A stretch of DNA of 64,000 bases from positions 187,852,067-187,916,066 of the forward strand of contig NC_134569.1 of the NCBI RefSeq assembly GCF_050947875.1. The letters run 5' to 3'. This document shows, piece after piece, positions 10,925 to 22,765 of the stretch (within the stretch, counting starts at the first letter, position 1; each line of letters starts with the position of its first letter). A model generated the notes under the pieces. The model saw only the letters and a program-made list of their open reading frames with translations. It was not told the DNA's origin and ran no database searches. Source of the DNA: Dermacentor variabilis (taxonomy: Eukaryota; Arthropoda; Arachnida; Ixodida; Ixodidae). Made by a program: the position numbers and the translations under genes.

Positions 10925-11290
10925 GTTTCTAAAAATGTCGTTATATGTAAGTGGGCGCTTGTCCAATTTGTCTAGCGTGGCTGAGAGGGCTGCTCTTCTC
11001 TGTTTGAAAAAATGGCACTCGCTAAGAAATTGGGGGATCGTTTCGGTGCACCCGAAGAATTCACAAAGAGGACTATTGGTCATAACACGGATTTGAAAAT
11101 GCTACTTCAAGCTGTAGGCGGACAATAATGGTGCACTCACGTCGTGGAAGGTCGAACGCAATAGGGAGCTGTAAATTAGAGTCCACGCTATGAAGGCGTG
11201 CGCTTGTGAAGTCCGATGAATTCCAATGAACCAATGTTAGGCAACTCGCAAGCGTGGAAAGTATTTCTCTGCGTCCGCTCTCGAAAGATG
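10925..11290 (-). pseudogene. C-terminal remnant of an I-clade LINE ORF2
   Basis: Minus-strand reading gives LHSVDSNLQLPIAFDLPRRE, then RLQLEVAFSN, then SPLCEFFGCTETIPQFLSEC, and finally LDKLDKRPLTYNDIF. This is the arginine-rich segment plus the C-x-C...H-x-x-x-C-like knuckle found after the RNase H domain in I-clade LINEs of arthropods, with the histidine degraded. One frameshift separates the halves. Confidence 0.72.
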
Positions 11291-11589
11291 AATGGCAGCG
11301 CAGTTGACCACGTCATGCAAATCTCTGTAATTGAAGCCTGCTTTTCACTAACCCATTCTTAAGTAATCAAATAAGATATTGCGACAGAACTCATCTTACG
11401 ATGACCGTCCACGTAATATAAGTAACAACTGAGAAATGCAGTGCCAGATCATAATCCTGAAGTGACGTTTATTCAGCACATGTAGTGGTAATTATGAGAA
11501 TTTCGTTGCTTCGGCCATATCCCACATGCGCCGATAACAAAGTGTGAGCCACTTTGCTATGTCACTCGCTTACCTACGTAGCCAATAAA

Positions 11590-11668
11590 TAATGACATGA
11601 AGATAAATTATGATGATGATATACCGACGACGACATGATCCCAATAAGACGACGATGGCGTGACAACG
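11590..11668. repeat. ATGACGACG-type satellite scrap, left of the CR1 LINE
   Basis: Words such as ATGATGATGATATACC and GACGACGATGGCGTGACAAC match the tract at 1-1420. The same type of sequence resumes at 13917, so the LINE in between probably inserted into it. Confidence 0.55.
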
Positions 11669-11680
11669 ATGGTATGACAT

Positions 11681-12790
11681 TTGAAAAGATTACGTAAGGC
11701 GATAAAAACAAAAGACGGCGGAGGATCCAGAATTCAGAAATTACCGGACGGCATCGCGGAATTCAAACTGAAAGCTAAGCGTGCTCAACAGCACTACTTT
11801 GATAAAACACTACCCAATTTTCTTGTTAATAACCCCCAGAGGTTCTGGAATTACTTTCGTGCCAATAAAAATGCTAATCACATCCTCTTCCCGAAGAAAA
11901 AAAACTGCCAAGGCTAATGCATACAAAGATTTTTTTCGGTCAGTGTTTCCTAGAGATAACAATATTATTCCCCCATTTGCACTGCAACATCACGCGAAAA
12001 TCTCTAAAGTAGACATTACGGATGCCGGTATTTTTAATCCACTGCTCAAACTTGACCCCAAGAAAGGTAGTGGCCTCGGTGACATACCTAATACTTTCCT
12101 CAAAAGACATGCAGAGTGGTGTAGTAAATATCTTGGCCAAGTTTTCCGGAAATCACTTACGACTTCACAACTACCTCGTGATTGGAACATTCCAAAGGTA
12201 ATCCCGATCCACAAGGGAGGCGACACAACATTACCTTCAAATTTCAGACCCATTTCACTAACTAGCACATCATGTAAACTTCTCGAACACATAATGTTAA
12301 AGTACATGACAGTATTCCTAGAGCGCACTCATTTTTTTCTCTCCAGACCAACACGGTTTTCGCAGTGCTCTAGCGACAGTAACTCAACTAACAGAACTAG
12401 TCCACGATCTTGCTGTTACAGTTAATAATCGCGGTGAAACTGACATTATTCTACTCGATTTCTCCAAGGCTTTCGACTTTGTATGTCACAGCAAATTAAT
12501 AGCTAAAGTTGAAAATGTTTTGGTATAAGAGAACTTTCTGCTTGGATAAAAAGCTTCTTAAGCAACCACTCGCAATTTATGGTTTACGAAAAAACGCTTT
12601 CTAACACTGTCGCAGTAACACCCGGAGTCCCCCAAAGGTCTGTTCTCCGACCATTGCTTTTTTTTACTCTATATTAACGATATTGCAGCTAACATTAGTT
12701 TCAGCATAAAACTATTGCGGACGACTGCGTCATATACAGAGAAATTAATCATTACAATGATCATATTAAATTAAATTATTCTCTAGCTGA
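11681..12790 (+). pseudogene. CR1-like reverse transcriptase, frameshifted
   Basis: Blocks in order: PQRFWNYFRANKN (linker before the RT), DWNIPKVIPIHKGGDT, NFRPISLTSTSCKLLEHIML, IILLDFSKAFDFVCHSKLI, TPGVPQR-like text near 12620, and ADDCVIYREI near 12719-12745, where the catalytic ADD is kept. Frame changes at about 11900, 12425 and 12530 and stops break the reading. N-F-R-P-I-S-L-T and A-D-D-C are typical for CR1/L2/Jockey-type LINEs. Confidence 0.82.
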
Positions 12791-12878
12791 CATAGCTGAT
12801 TAGTGCTCTAAATGGCAGATGCAAATAAACATACAAAAGTCCGCGATGAAGACTAAACAGGAAAACAGTATCATCAGT

Positions 12879-13518
12879 TTTTAGATACGCAATCAACGGC
12901 ATTCCGCTTAACAAAGTTGAAGAACACAAATATCTAGGCGTTACATTAACCTGGGAGCTCAAATGGGACAAGCATATCAGTAATATGGTCTCAAAGGCGC
13001 TGCGCAAAATATTTTTCTTAAAAGGAAGCCTTGCGCTCTCAACCGCGTCAACGAAGCTGCTAGCCTTCACATCATTTGTAAGGCCTGTTCTCGAATACGC
13101 TAACAAAGTCTGGTTTCCTCATACAGTGACTACCATAAGTAAACTAGAATCAATACAAAAGAAGCCGGTGAGGTTCACCCATAACGAATATAAATGTACA
13201 GACTCGCCAACAAATCTTTTAACCCAGTCCGGTTTGCGAACGCTATCCACAAGAGCCAAACACGCTCCTTTAAAATTCTTGTTTCAACTACTAAAAAATA
13301 ACTATAGGATAGATAAATACATTTTATTTTGCGATTCTCGACCTACACGTAACAAGCATGCGGACACATTGACAGAACACGCATGTAAAAATGTCACGTT
13401 TAAGTATTCTTTCTTCTTGCTCGCAATAGCAGAATGGAACCAACTTGATCCTACTATCACCAACATTGAATCATTATCTAAATTTATCCCACAAATAGAA
13501 AAAAAATTGTGTGACTAA
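12879..13518 (+). pseudogene. CR1-like LINE thumb and C-terminal region
   Basis: Reads VEEHKYLGVTLTWELKWDKH, then LAFTSFVRPVLEYANKVWFP, SKLESIQKKPVRF, and near the end FKYSFFLLAIAEWNQLDP before a stop at 13516-13518. The Y-L-G-V-x-x-x, V-R-P-x-L-E-Y and F-F-x-x-x-x-x-E-W-N-x-L blocks mark the thumb and end of ORF2 in this LINE group. This part is one open frame. Confidence 0.82.
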
Positions 13519-13997
13519 CAGTACCTATGCATGCAAAGAAACCGGCGCAGATTGCTTTATTCGTTAAGAAATTTTAATAAACCCTCTCATTTACAACTCA
13601 TACGTTTGCCATAATGATTCTCAAACACTCATAGTTTTATTTTAGTTATTTCTGTTTTATTACTTGCCCCTAGTGATAACTGTGCTATTGTTATAAAGCC
13701 TCTTGCTTTCTTTCCCTTTCTTTCTTTCCCATTATTTACTATTTAGTTTGATCATAACATGGGTTACTTGTATAGTATGTATATCGTGCACTGCTTATGT
13801 CGTTCTTTCGTATAACCTATATTTTTTCCTTGCACTGCACAGCTGAACTATTGTACTGTCCAACTGCCACGCTCTCGAGGAAGAGCAGCAGTATTGAAAA
13901 TAAATAAATAAATAACCGGATGATGACGCGATAAGAACGAGGATGCCGCGACCAAGACGGTAAAACGTAGATGGCAAGGGAATAAATTCGCGAGAAA

Positions 13998-14205
13998 ACC
14001 CGATGTGGTTGCTTAGCTGCTATGGTGTGAGGTTGCGAAGCATGAGGTCGTGCGATCGAATCCCGACCACGGCGGCTACATTTCGGTGGTCGAAAAATGC
14101 GATAATACCCGCGTATTATATTTAGGTGCACGTTAACGAATCCCGGGTGGTCCAAATTGTTGTTGTAGCCCACTATCGTGTACCTCAAACTGAGATCGTG
14201 GTTTT
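13998..14205 (+). mobile_element. tRNA-derived (Ruka-type) SINE, left part
   Basis: A tRNA-like head (GTGGTTGCTTAGCTGCTATGG ... GCGATCGAATCCCGACCACGG) followed by the body words ATTTAGGTGCACGTTAACGAA and GGGTGGTCCAAATTG. The final body part, AACGTGAAGCCCAATAATTT, is found only at about 15040-15060, after another element. Such SINEs are described from ticks as Ruka; the name is used by resemblance. Confidence 0.75.
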
Positions 14206-15032
14206 AACGCGATAGCGTTAAGGAGCTCGTGTCGCAGAAAAGCCGGTGTCGTCGGCGTTGGCCGTGAGCGATATATCACGGCAGGCACTTCATAAATTAA
14301 AAGCAACTTCCAAGACGGGCTGGGTGGGAATCGAACCAGGGTCTCCGGAGTGTGAGACGGAGACGCTACCACTCAGCCAAAAGTTGGATGCTTGAAATCG
14401 GTACAAAAGCGCTTCTAGTGAATGCGGTGTTGCCTTAGAAACGTGCCGTAGAAAGTTATACTGCGGTGTATATCGGTAATTATGAGCATGTAACTTACAG
14501 AAGTCGCAGTTACACGAGTAGCGAAGTACGTTTCCGCTACATTTCTTCTGCGCTTACCCCACACGCAGAGCCATCTTGCGGCAAACACGGAAGACCCCCT
14601 CCTCTCAATGTACGGCGCTGCCCCGACAGGTGGCGCGCCACGCGCGCATTGGGGCTGTGCGGAGACCCGTGCCAGGCGCGTCGCGGCCCTCTCCCCTGAC
14701 GACGCTTCGCCGTGCTCCCACACGGGTTGCAGAATCAAGCGCCGTTCCTTTCTTTAGATTACTATCTATCTATCTCTCTGCCCGTGCCGATCACGACGTT
14801 TGGCTGGAGTAGATTGCTTCTCCCTCCGAGACACCGAGTTCTTTGGTTCGTTCCGCTTGCTCAGGCGCACGTTTCGTTGCCGCGCCGAACGCTGCGTTGC
14901 TCGACGCTCACCGCGTGATAGTTGGGCGCAAAGTCCGATGCGGGGCGTAGCGCATTGTCTTACACCCCTTGGCGGGTCGACGGGAACGCTATCGCGTTCC
15001 ACTCTTGAAGGCGAAGCTTAAGCGTCCTCCAA
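14206..15032. mobile_element. Element with AACGCGATAGCGTT inverted ends and a tRNA-like module
   Basis: About 0.83 kb between the two halves of a SINE. AACGCGATAGCGTT at 14206-14219 is mirrored as AACGCTATCGCGTT at 14985-14998. Inside, on the minus strand, lies a tRNA-like segment at 14312-14386. No protein is encoded. It could be a foldback/MITE that captured a tRNA, or a composite of two repeats. Confidence 0.65.
14312..14386 (-). tRNA. tRNA-like sequence (Val-CAC-like), probably part of a repeat
   Basis: An A box TGGCTGAGTGG (14369-14379) and a perfect B box GGTTCGATTCC (14327-14337) are correctly spaced. Between them CTCACAC could be an anticodon loop reading CAC, but the stem around it has a mismatch and the loop is awkward. 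The acceptor arm does not pair well. More likely a tRNA-derived module of the surrounding repeat than a functional gene. Confidence 0.4.
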
Positions 15033-15185
15033 TTTTTTGGAACGTGAAGCCCAATAATTTAATTGGTTTTAATGCGTGACAGCATTTGTGTGAAGACGAC
15101 GCACTCACGACGACGGCATGACAACGATTGAATAGCGGCAGCATGATTATGCAATTTTCAGGTTGTAGTGACGATGAAGAGTACA
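15033..15185 (+). repeat. SINE 3' remainder and satellite scrap
   Basis: GGAACGTGAAGCCCAATAAT at about 15041-15060 is the missing 3' end of the SINE that starts at 13998. From about 15090 the ATGACGACGG satellite words return. Confidence 0.6.
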
Positions 15186-16962
15186 GTAGCCGCAACTGTG
15201 ACTGACGCATGTAACTCTTTATTGTGCCAACTTGTGTCCACAAAAAGAAATACTTTCCCATTCAAGTGTTAGAAAGTGTGGTACGACCGCTATGGCCTAT
15301 GCTTCTTATGTGGGTGCGTACTGTAGGTTACATGAATGTTTTTATTTCGCAGAAAGGGGGCATGCTAACTGCAAATTGCGACACGATTTTACAGTTTAGG
15401 CCCTATTCAGAAGCCTGGCAAATAATTACGGATCCCTCGCTTTGTTTTTCCAGTTTCATGTGATCATGTGACGGTCGTAGTTGCTTTCTTCGAAGCCATC
15501 TGTGACCTAACAAGGTATACCTTGTTTATATTTAGCAAAATAAGTAGCGCATTATGTGTAATGTGTAAAAAAAAATTCCAAATGTGCGGACTGTTTACGT
15601 ATGCTCGCGATAAATAACTTCGTAGCCATAATGTTTCACGAACGGCAATTTTCTGCTGCTTCCCTGGGGGAACTATGAACGCAACCTAGACCACATTTAG
15701 TGAATATATGAATGCGGGGGTCGCAGGGGGGAGGAAGGGGAAACTGAAGTCAATTTTCTGGAGAATTAAACTGTGTGTAGGTGGATTAATTAGTGCCTGT
15801 ATACAAACTTCTTAACAAATGCTGGAAAGCGTTATATGAAGGCAAGGTTTAAATAGCAGCAGTCATGAACGTGCAACGTTGTGAAGCATGTCATTTAGCT
15901 GCACGCAACTGAAACGTTTACTGGCACTTTTAAAAGTGAACAGCTTCGCTGGAAAGGGGGCTGCGATTCTGCAGTATCACACGAGTCTGCTTTATTTGAT
16001 TCTGCCGTGTTTTTTATCCTCTGTGAGCAGGCGGAGAAGAAGCTTCACGAGAACGCGTGTGATGCTCATCTCCACAAGCGCATTTCACTCACAAAAGCTC
16101 CAACTAATACCAGCGGCTTCTAAAATCTCGCTAGTTGTGTACCAACGCATGTATCGTCGGTGTGTTGTTTGTCGAACTTTTTCGACAGTCTCTTTCGGAC
16201 GACTGGTTAAATGTCAGCCGAAGTGAGAACGATTTCCAACATTAATCCCTGTGATTTTGGAATCACCCAATCTGCTCAGAAACTAGTGTTCGGGTGAATG
16301 CCTCTTCCGTAAACGTCGTTTGAAGCATTTGATGTGTCTTTGTAGTTTATATTCCAAGGAAAAATAATATCTAAGGAACATTTGCTGTCCTGCACAAATA
16401 GACGTCATAATATCGCAACAGTATAGCGCTACCACACTTCGTAAAACTGTCACCACAAAATCGCCATACATTCTAAGGTGGCGTCAGCTCTGATACTGGC
16501 TTGTGAAGTGTCTACCTAACCATCTCAGCGGCAGAATAGAGCATTATAAATAAGAAAAGTTGCATGAAGTAAGTTGAGGTATTTGTTTTCTTTCTTTTCT
16601 TTTGGGAGTGGGGGAGGGGGTGAAATTTCGTATCGTATATTGTATCAGTTATTCTAACGCCTTCCTCTAATTCGTAAGTGTCCCACAACTGAAGTGCAGT
16701 TCTCTGGTACAAAAATGCAACGCTAGCCGTCTAACAAGATTATGCCTACGCTAATGTCTTCCTCTTGAATACTCATTTTTGTGCACTTTTTGTTTTGATA
16801 CGTGATGGCTCTCTTGCGAGAATACAAGTTTGTTGGGGATTCTTTTCCTCTGATGCAGCGGATGTAAAATGGATTTCAAGTTGCTTATCGTGTACAAATC
16901 TACGTTTGCTAAAGGTATCTGTAGAGCACAAGATAGTTTGAATCCTAGTATTGAATACTCAC
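15186..16962. other. Intron of the channel gene without recognised features
   Basis: No motif-bearing frame on either strand. The sequence is moderately AT-rich with short homopolymer runs only. Confidence 0.45.
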
Positions 16963-17045
16963 AACTCCGTATGGTCATTGTGCATGTCTGGGTGTCCATA
17001 GGGAAGTAACGAAAATTCATCAAACAGGCAATAGTGGCGTTCAAC
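16963..17045 (-). CDS. Channel exon 6: the Cys loop
   Basis: An 83-nt exon. The acceptor is CTTCTTTTTGACAG before 17045 and the donor is AGTT|GTGAGT after 16963. It encodes LNATIACLMNFRYFPMDTQT followed by CTMTIRS. Two cysteines separated by exactly 13 residues, with the FPMDTQ core, are the defining signature of Cys-loop (pentameric ligand-gated) channels, so this exon identifies the family on its own. The disulphide loop sits at the base of the extracellular domain and contacts the M2-M3 linker during gating. The exon ends one base into a codon; joining exon 7 gives TAT (Tyr), reading IRSYAYPQHIL, which matches the S-Y-x-Y/W context that follows the Cys loop in invertebrate anion channels. 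No frameshift or stop is present. Confidence 0.92.
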
Positions 17046-17634
17046 CTGTCAAAAAGAAGCAGTGGTTATAAGTATAGTACAACAGTAGTGCCTTGTGTAG
17101 GCACCATATTGATTCTAGCGTGTAATTCAAGCTTCACTACCCGTTTTACTTACACCTTCAAAACTTTTATTATCACGATAGGTCATTAAAACTGACGAGC
17201 TCGTGAAGAACTTTTGTCAGTGAAAGTCAGCTTAAGGCTCCTTACATGCATCAAATAATAAAAGTCCAAACTTATTTTGTTGATATGGGCATTTCTGGTA
17301 CCGTACTGCAGAGAGGGACCTTTATCTTTTACTCAAGCTTCCAAAAGTTTCCGCACTTGCAAGTGCAGCTTCGAAGCAAGGCAAGCACTTATGCGCTACT
17401 TGCGGGGAAATAAATGAACTACGTGGAATTCAAGACAAGGACGTAGCAAGGGACACAGACGAGCGCAAACTTTCAACTGAGTTTTGACAGTTTGTATTTG
17501 AACTAAAAATTTTGGCATATGTTTAAACGTCAGCACATCCATAACCTCAGGCCAATTTCATTTTTGCCCTTTGGTATATAAACGAAGATATCACAGGTCT
17601 GCAGCTGGTCTGCGACCCTGAACTGCTTTTTTCT

Positions 17635-17635
<1 letters not shown>

Positions 17636-17695
<60 letters not shown>
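17636..17695. repeat. (TA)n microsatellite
   Basis: About 60 bp of pure TA directly abutting the TGCA start of the LTR at 17696. The LTR element may have inserted into or beside it. Confidence 0.95.
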
Positions 17696-18128
<433 letters not shown>

Positions 18129-18529
18129 TTTTGGCGCAGTGGACAGTTTTGCAAGACCAGACATGCGGATGACGTTTTTCGACGACCAGGCGTCATCGGA
18201 GTCTGTTTTCACCCGAAACCAAATTCACGGTGAGCCAGTGACGGACATTCCTCTCGAAGTTATTTCTACCGCGCTGATCAACGTGGTACTTCAACAAAGT
18301 GCAATCAGCCGCCAAGCCCTTGTGCAAAGAGTAACGATGACTGTGAATTTACAGCTCCACACGCTGAACGAACTTGTTCTGTAATCCATACGACGTGGCA
18401 CTCTCAATGAGGAAACGCCTACCGGTGATGTGAGCTGAGACTCGACCGCTTTAGGACAACTGCAAAAGCACATTATGCATCAGAATGAAATAATGAGAAC
18501 TTTGGGCCCAAGTACTTAATCGAGATAAA

Positions 18530-18730
18530 TCAGCAGAAGGTATTGTTGAACCGGATGTTATTGAAGGAAACTTGCAAAGTGCACACTATTGGTTGTGGTT
18601 TTTCGAGTACGCCTGTGACAAGAATACGTGGCACCCCGACGAAACAAACATTTTGAATATGCGCCGCCATTTGGGTGCTACAGCCAGAAAATGGTATGAC
18701 GTGCAACTCATGGATCATGGACCAACACGT
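18530..18730 (+). pseudogene. Gag remnant of the decayed LTR element
   Basis: Reads WFFEYACDKNTWHPDETNIL then MRRHLGATARKWYDVQL. The A-R-K-W-Y/F segment after a helical stretch is the pattern of retrotransposon Gag capsid domains. Frame breaks on both sides; further Gag-like text continues to about 19100 in pieces. Confidence 0.6.
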
Positions 18731-19299
18731 TGGTAACTGTAGAAAAGCAACTTTTTAGCGGCTTTCGAAGGCGATACAGTAGGAAGATGGGATGCTGCAC
18801 TATGATTCAGATATAGATGTGGCTCTCTGCTTGGGTACTGTCTTGGGTAGTGAAGCGTCGCCTATTGTATTCTGCAGAACTGAAGCTGTCGTCTGCTGCT
18901 CTTATAACTTTGATAACGCAGGGGTGGTGTATCGAGATCCGTAGTCATGTCCATCCCAAACGTCCAAGAACATTTGATGACCTTCTAAACTTTCTACAGG
19001 CCTTAGTGCCAAGACCTACATTGAGAAGACAGCCAGGTTGTAGAGCAGAGCATCTTGACTCTCGTAAGCTGAGTGAACATATTCAATCGTTGTCGTCATC
19101 TTAATGTGAAGATAGCTTCATAAAAAAACCCTGGGAAGCGTCACTCATGACTCTGGGGATGGTAAAGAACCAATCACAACAGTTCACGATAAACTATTTC
19201 CACATAATCTGACTCTGTGAATTACAAGCCCCACAAAAAGAGCTTCAGTGAGACAGTGTATTTGGCCGTGAAACTTACTGTATGCCCCCAATAAAGTAG

Positions 19300-19570
19300 A
19301 TGACATTGATGTGAAGGCTCTCGTTGACAGTGGGGCTTCGGTATCAATTATCAACAAGACTCAAGCGGATGCCGGTCGTCCTGCATGCTGGTAGAACATT
19401 GCGTGTCCAAGCCTACGATGAGTCAGTGACCATGCATAGCGAATGAGTAACGCTGGCTATTGAATTCCAAGGATATTCTATTACCAGTGACGTATTGGCA
19501 ATTCCCAGTGTCGCCTATGATTTTCTTTTATCCCGCCCAGACATGAAAAAACTTGATGAACCTCTATTGA
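19300..19570 (+). pseudogene. Aspartic protease remnant of the decayed LTR element
   Basis: KALVDSGASVSIINKTQAD holds the D-S-G active-site triad of retropepsins, followed after frame breaks by LAIPSVAYDFLLSRPDMKKL, the hydrophobic I-L-G-x-D/P-x-x-x block near the protease end. Confidence 0.72.
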
Positions 19571-19582
19571 GACGACATTGTA

Positions 19583-20250
19583 ATGGCCGAGGAAACTATA
19601 GGAACAGAAGATCCTGGTGAAGAACGTAGTCTATCAAGGCTGATTTTTCACCAAGAAGACGTAAAGGCAAAGTACCCACAGCTTACACGCATGGGGATCT
19701 ATCGTCCAGCGATTAAATTACATGTCGTTCCTTTTGAACTCGCAGATAAAACAGTGGTTCATAGTGCCCCCTATAATATGTCCAGCGATAAAAGGCTGTG
19801 GCTGAAAAAGGAGTTGCAAGAAGTGTAGGACGCAGGTATCATCCGGCCTTCTGTATCCCCATTTGCTTCTCCTGTAACTATTGCACCAAAAGAAGATGGG
19901 ACATTGCGCCTCTGCCCTGACTACCGGGCTCTCAATCATCAAACTGAATAGATACATTATCCAATGTCAAGAATTGACAACATCATTGACAAAACTGGCA
20001 ATTGCCATTGGCTGTCACGAATAGATCTCTGTAAGGGCTTTTGGCAGATTCCACTAAGCGAAGAAAAGAAAAGGTACACCACGTTCACAACCCCATTTGA
20101 CTTGTTTTAGTAAAACCGCCTACCATTTCGGTGGAAAACTCCCCTGCATGGTTTCAGGAGATTATGACCGACATTCTCAAACCTCTCTTGGGCATATTTT
20201 GCAATGTGTACATCTTCGACATCACCAACTATTCAAAGACAAAGAAAGAG
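19583..20250 (+). pseudogene. Reverse transcriptase remnant with damaged catalytic box
   Basis: Visible blocks: [59 protein letters not shown] (the first catalytic Asp block) and FCNVYIFDITNYSKT. The last corresponds to Y-x-D-D-I-x-I-Y-S-K, with Phe where the first Asp of the pair belongs. In-frame stops occur at about 19827, 19950 and 20110. A SINE fragment starts right after it. Confidence 0.8.
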
Positions 20251-20257
20251 CACAGTA

Positions 20258-20410
20258 GTGAAACGGGTTCGAGTCCCGGACCAGGACGAATTTTTCTTCA
20301 ACTGCGAGGCTTTTCTTTCGAGGAGCCCGTGTGGGTTTCCTTTGGAGCTATTGCTACGAACGGGTGGGTGTCTAATTTTCTCTTTATTTAATTACTTCTC
20401 TCCACCTTGA
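20258..20410 (+). mobile_element. Second SINE type, 5'-truncated, inside the RT region
   Basis: Begins in a tRNA-like head (GGTTCGAGTCC, a B box, at 20266-20276) and ends TTTAATTACTTCTCTCCACC. The body (CTTTTCTTTCGAGGAGCCC and following) differs from the Ruka-type SINEs elsewhere in the window. No A box remains. It separates RT from integrase sequence. Confidence 0.65.
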
Positions 20411-20429
20411 GGGTTTCCGCAGAACTATT

Positions 20430-20672
20430 ACGTCAATAGTCAAACAGTATTTCAATATGTGTCCAGACTTTGCCGGTGCCTGGAAGTGCTGTCTCGAGGC
20501 CGCTGTGAAACATCACAACAGATCGTACACCACTGGTTTAGGCTGCAGTGCTCATTTCGCCACTTCGGGTACAGTGCCCATACTTCCTGCAGATTGTAAG
20601 CTAGGCCTCCTAGACAACCTCGAACTCGCTGAAGTAAGGAAAACTGCCAAAGAACGTTATGACAAACCCTGA
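20430..20672 (+). pseudogene. Duplicate of the integrase C-terminal segment
   Basis: About 230 bp nearly identical to 21005-21230: both read Y-x-N-M-x-P-D-F-A-G-x-W-K-C-C, RSYTTGLGCS and LELAEVRK. It lies upstream of the integrase core, out of normal order. It must come from a duplication or from recombination between two copies. Confidence 0.8.
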
Positions 20673-21336
20673 ATATTCAAGTGTCCCGTTCGAAGTAATT
20701 CATTTGAACTTCACGGACCTCAAAAGAAGGGAAAAGGAGTCAAGCGAAACGCAAGCTTTCTTGCTCTCCATAGACGAATGCACAAGGACGATTGCGGCTA
20801 AAACTGGCAAAGAAGACGCAAACAGCGTAATAGATCTCGTCAAGGTTGAACGTGTTAAACACACAAAGACGCTTGTCTTCGACAACGGGCCCGCTTTCCG
20901 GAGTGCCAAGTTGCCAAAGTGGGAACAGGAGCACGGGATAATGATCACGTATTCTTCTACATACCACCCGGCAGCAAACGGCCTGGCGGAACGTGCCATA
21001 CAAGACCTCAAACAGTATCTGAACATGTATCCAGACTTTGCCGGCGGCTGGAAGTGCTGTCCGGAGGCCGCTATGAAACATCACAAGAGATCGTACACCA
21101 CTGGTTTAGGCTGCAGTACTCATTTTGCCACTTCGGGTACAGCACGCATACTTCCTGCAGATCGTAAGCAAGGCCTCCTAGAGAACCTCGAACTCGCTGA
21201 AGTAAGGAAAAGTGCCAAGGAACAGGAGCTCTACAAGTGCCGCATGAAGAGAAACTTTGATAAAAGGCACAGTAGCGAGATGCCGGACATACAACCTGGA
21301 GACTATGTCCTTGTGAGGAAAGGAACTGTACCTTGA
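20659..21336 (+). pseudogene. Integrase core of the decayed LTR element
   Basis: One open stretch of about 225 codons. It has VIHLNFTDLKRR (the first catalytic Asp block; the family usually has I-D in place of L-N, but FTD is kept), LVFDNGPAFRS with the second Asp, and ANGLAERAIQDLKQYL with the Glu, the D-D-35-E layout. It ends PDIQPGDYVLVRKGT, the usual G-D-x-V-x-V strand after the core. The zinc-binding N-terminus is missing. Confidence 0.85.
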
Positions 21337-21521
21337 AATTCTAAAGTTTACGGACCATTTCAAGTGAATAAGACTGCATCCCAGCAAGGCATATTGAAGA
21401 ACGTCTGGCACACCGCAGCCACGAGTCAAACGGAATGCGCCTCTATTGGAAACATGTTCAAGTATTATCCCAGGAGGTGTAATCAAAAGAAGACCGGAAG
21501 AGTCAAGCGGTCGGCGCTGGA

Positions 21522-21650
21522 TGCATGAAAGAAGACGAAGTGGGCTAGGGGATAAGTGAGGACGAAGAAAGAATAAAATGGCGGACGACATTTATCTCAC
21601 TGAAAATATGTTTTTTCTACTGCCGTTCTAGTCAGGAACGCGGCGCCGTA
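21522..21650 (+). repeat. 3' LTR of the decayed element
   Basis: Begins TGCATGAAAGAAGACGAAGT and runs through AATAAAATGGCGG, TCTCACTGAAAATATG and CTGCCGTTCTAGTCAGG. Only about 130 bp long. The right end is not sharp. Confidence 0.65.
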
Positions 21651-22765
21651 CCTGCCGTGTCTTTGTTGGCTTCTCATAATATGATTAATAAAACTCGGGC
21701 ACCTTGGTGCTTGGTCTTGGCCTTGGCCTTGTGTCTAGAACTGTCGGTCAGAATGGATCAAGGATGCAGCGGGCGTCAGCGTGCTGCCAGGGATCCGCCG
21801 CGCTAGCACGAATGGCCGTCGAAATGCGCTACGGTACGTATCCCCTCTCTTTTTTCTGCAGTTTCCTAGTTCGCACATGTGATGACGCGAATAAATGCGC
21901 CTATGAAAGTCAACTCTGTACGTGTTTTAACCACTGTATTCTCAAGGTAGTGCGAAGCTTCGCGGTGCGCGGTTGCGGAGGAGCGTTCTCTTGATGATCC
22001 GCCATTCCGCCATATCTTTAAGGCGATGTGTTCGAAGGCGACAAACGCGATCTTCGTGCGTACTGCTGAAGTAGCTTTAGACACTAGGTTGAAGACAACC
22101 GTGTAGGGCTCTGCCGTTTCATAACAGAAGGCTAACATGGCCTCCCTATTTTACTGTGCGTTTTGACCGAAAAATATTAGTTCCAAATATACATTTCTTT
22201 GTAGCCACACTCACTGTCACCGATATGACGATGTTTTTTTATTAATCACATTTGCTAGTACCCTCTGGTGAAGAGATACAATAGCCACGACTCTCAGCGC
22301 TAAAACTCGCCACTAGCATTCGGTACGGCCACAGTTTATAAAGTAAACAGTAAGACTGCTTACGGGCAGGTGATGACGTCAGCGTAAACCGCGCAAACTC
22401 GCACACTTTCGACATCAATGCTAGCCTTTGCACCCGCGCGAGTTTTTGGGCTTCGAGTATTCAGAGTACTGTCTGCGTAAGAAACGTAAAGCAGTGGCCT
22501 ACTTCCCTGGAAGACATGTCTCGCGATAGGCGCAGATACGCATGGGCAGCCGCGTCTACAAACATACTCAAGAGAGATTCATTCTACTATGCATTAGCTT
22601 ATTCACAAAATATATTCTTTCCTTTATTATTATTCAGGCCAACGTGATCGCCTCGCTGCAGTTGTATGTTGCCCTAGGCAATAACACACGATGTTTTTTA
22701 TAGCTCAGTTCGCCAGTTGTCCCCATGCACCCTTTCATGCCAGGAAGCACACAATGAAGGCTTAC
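21651..22765. other. Intron of the channel gene, no gene recognised
   Basis: A short CTTGG-rich run lies near 21700-21735. No family motif was found in the open frames. Confidence 0.45.

Larger units (their letters stand above)
11668..13916 (+). mobile_element. CR1/Jockey-superfamily LINE, 5'-truncated
   Basis: Contains the RT linker, RT and C-terminal region followed by a 3' UTR that ends in AAATAAATAAATAAATAA at about 13896-13916. Order and orientation are plus. The endonuclease is absent. The insertion lies in degenerate ATGACGACG satellite on both sides. No clear target duplication can be read because both flanks are repetitive. Confidence 0.82.
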
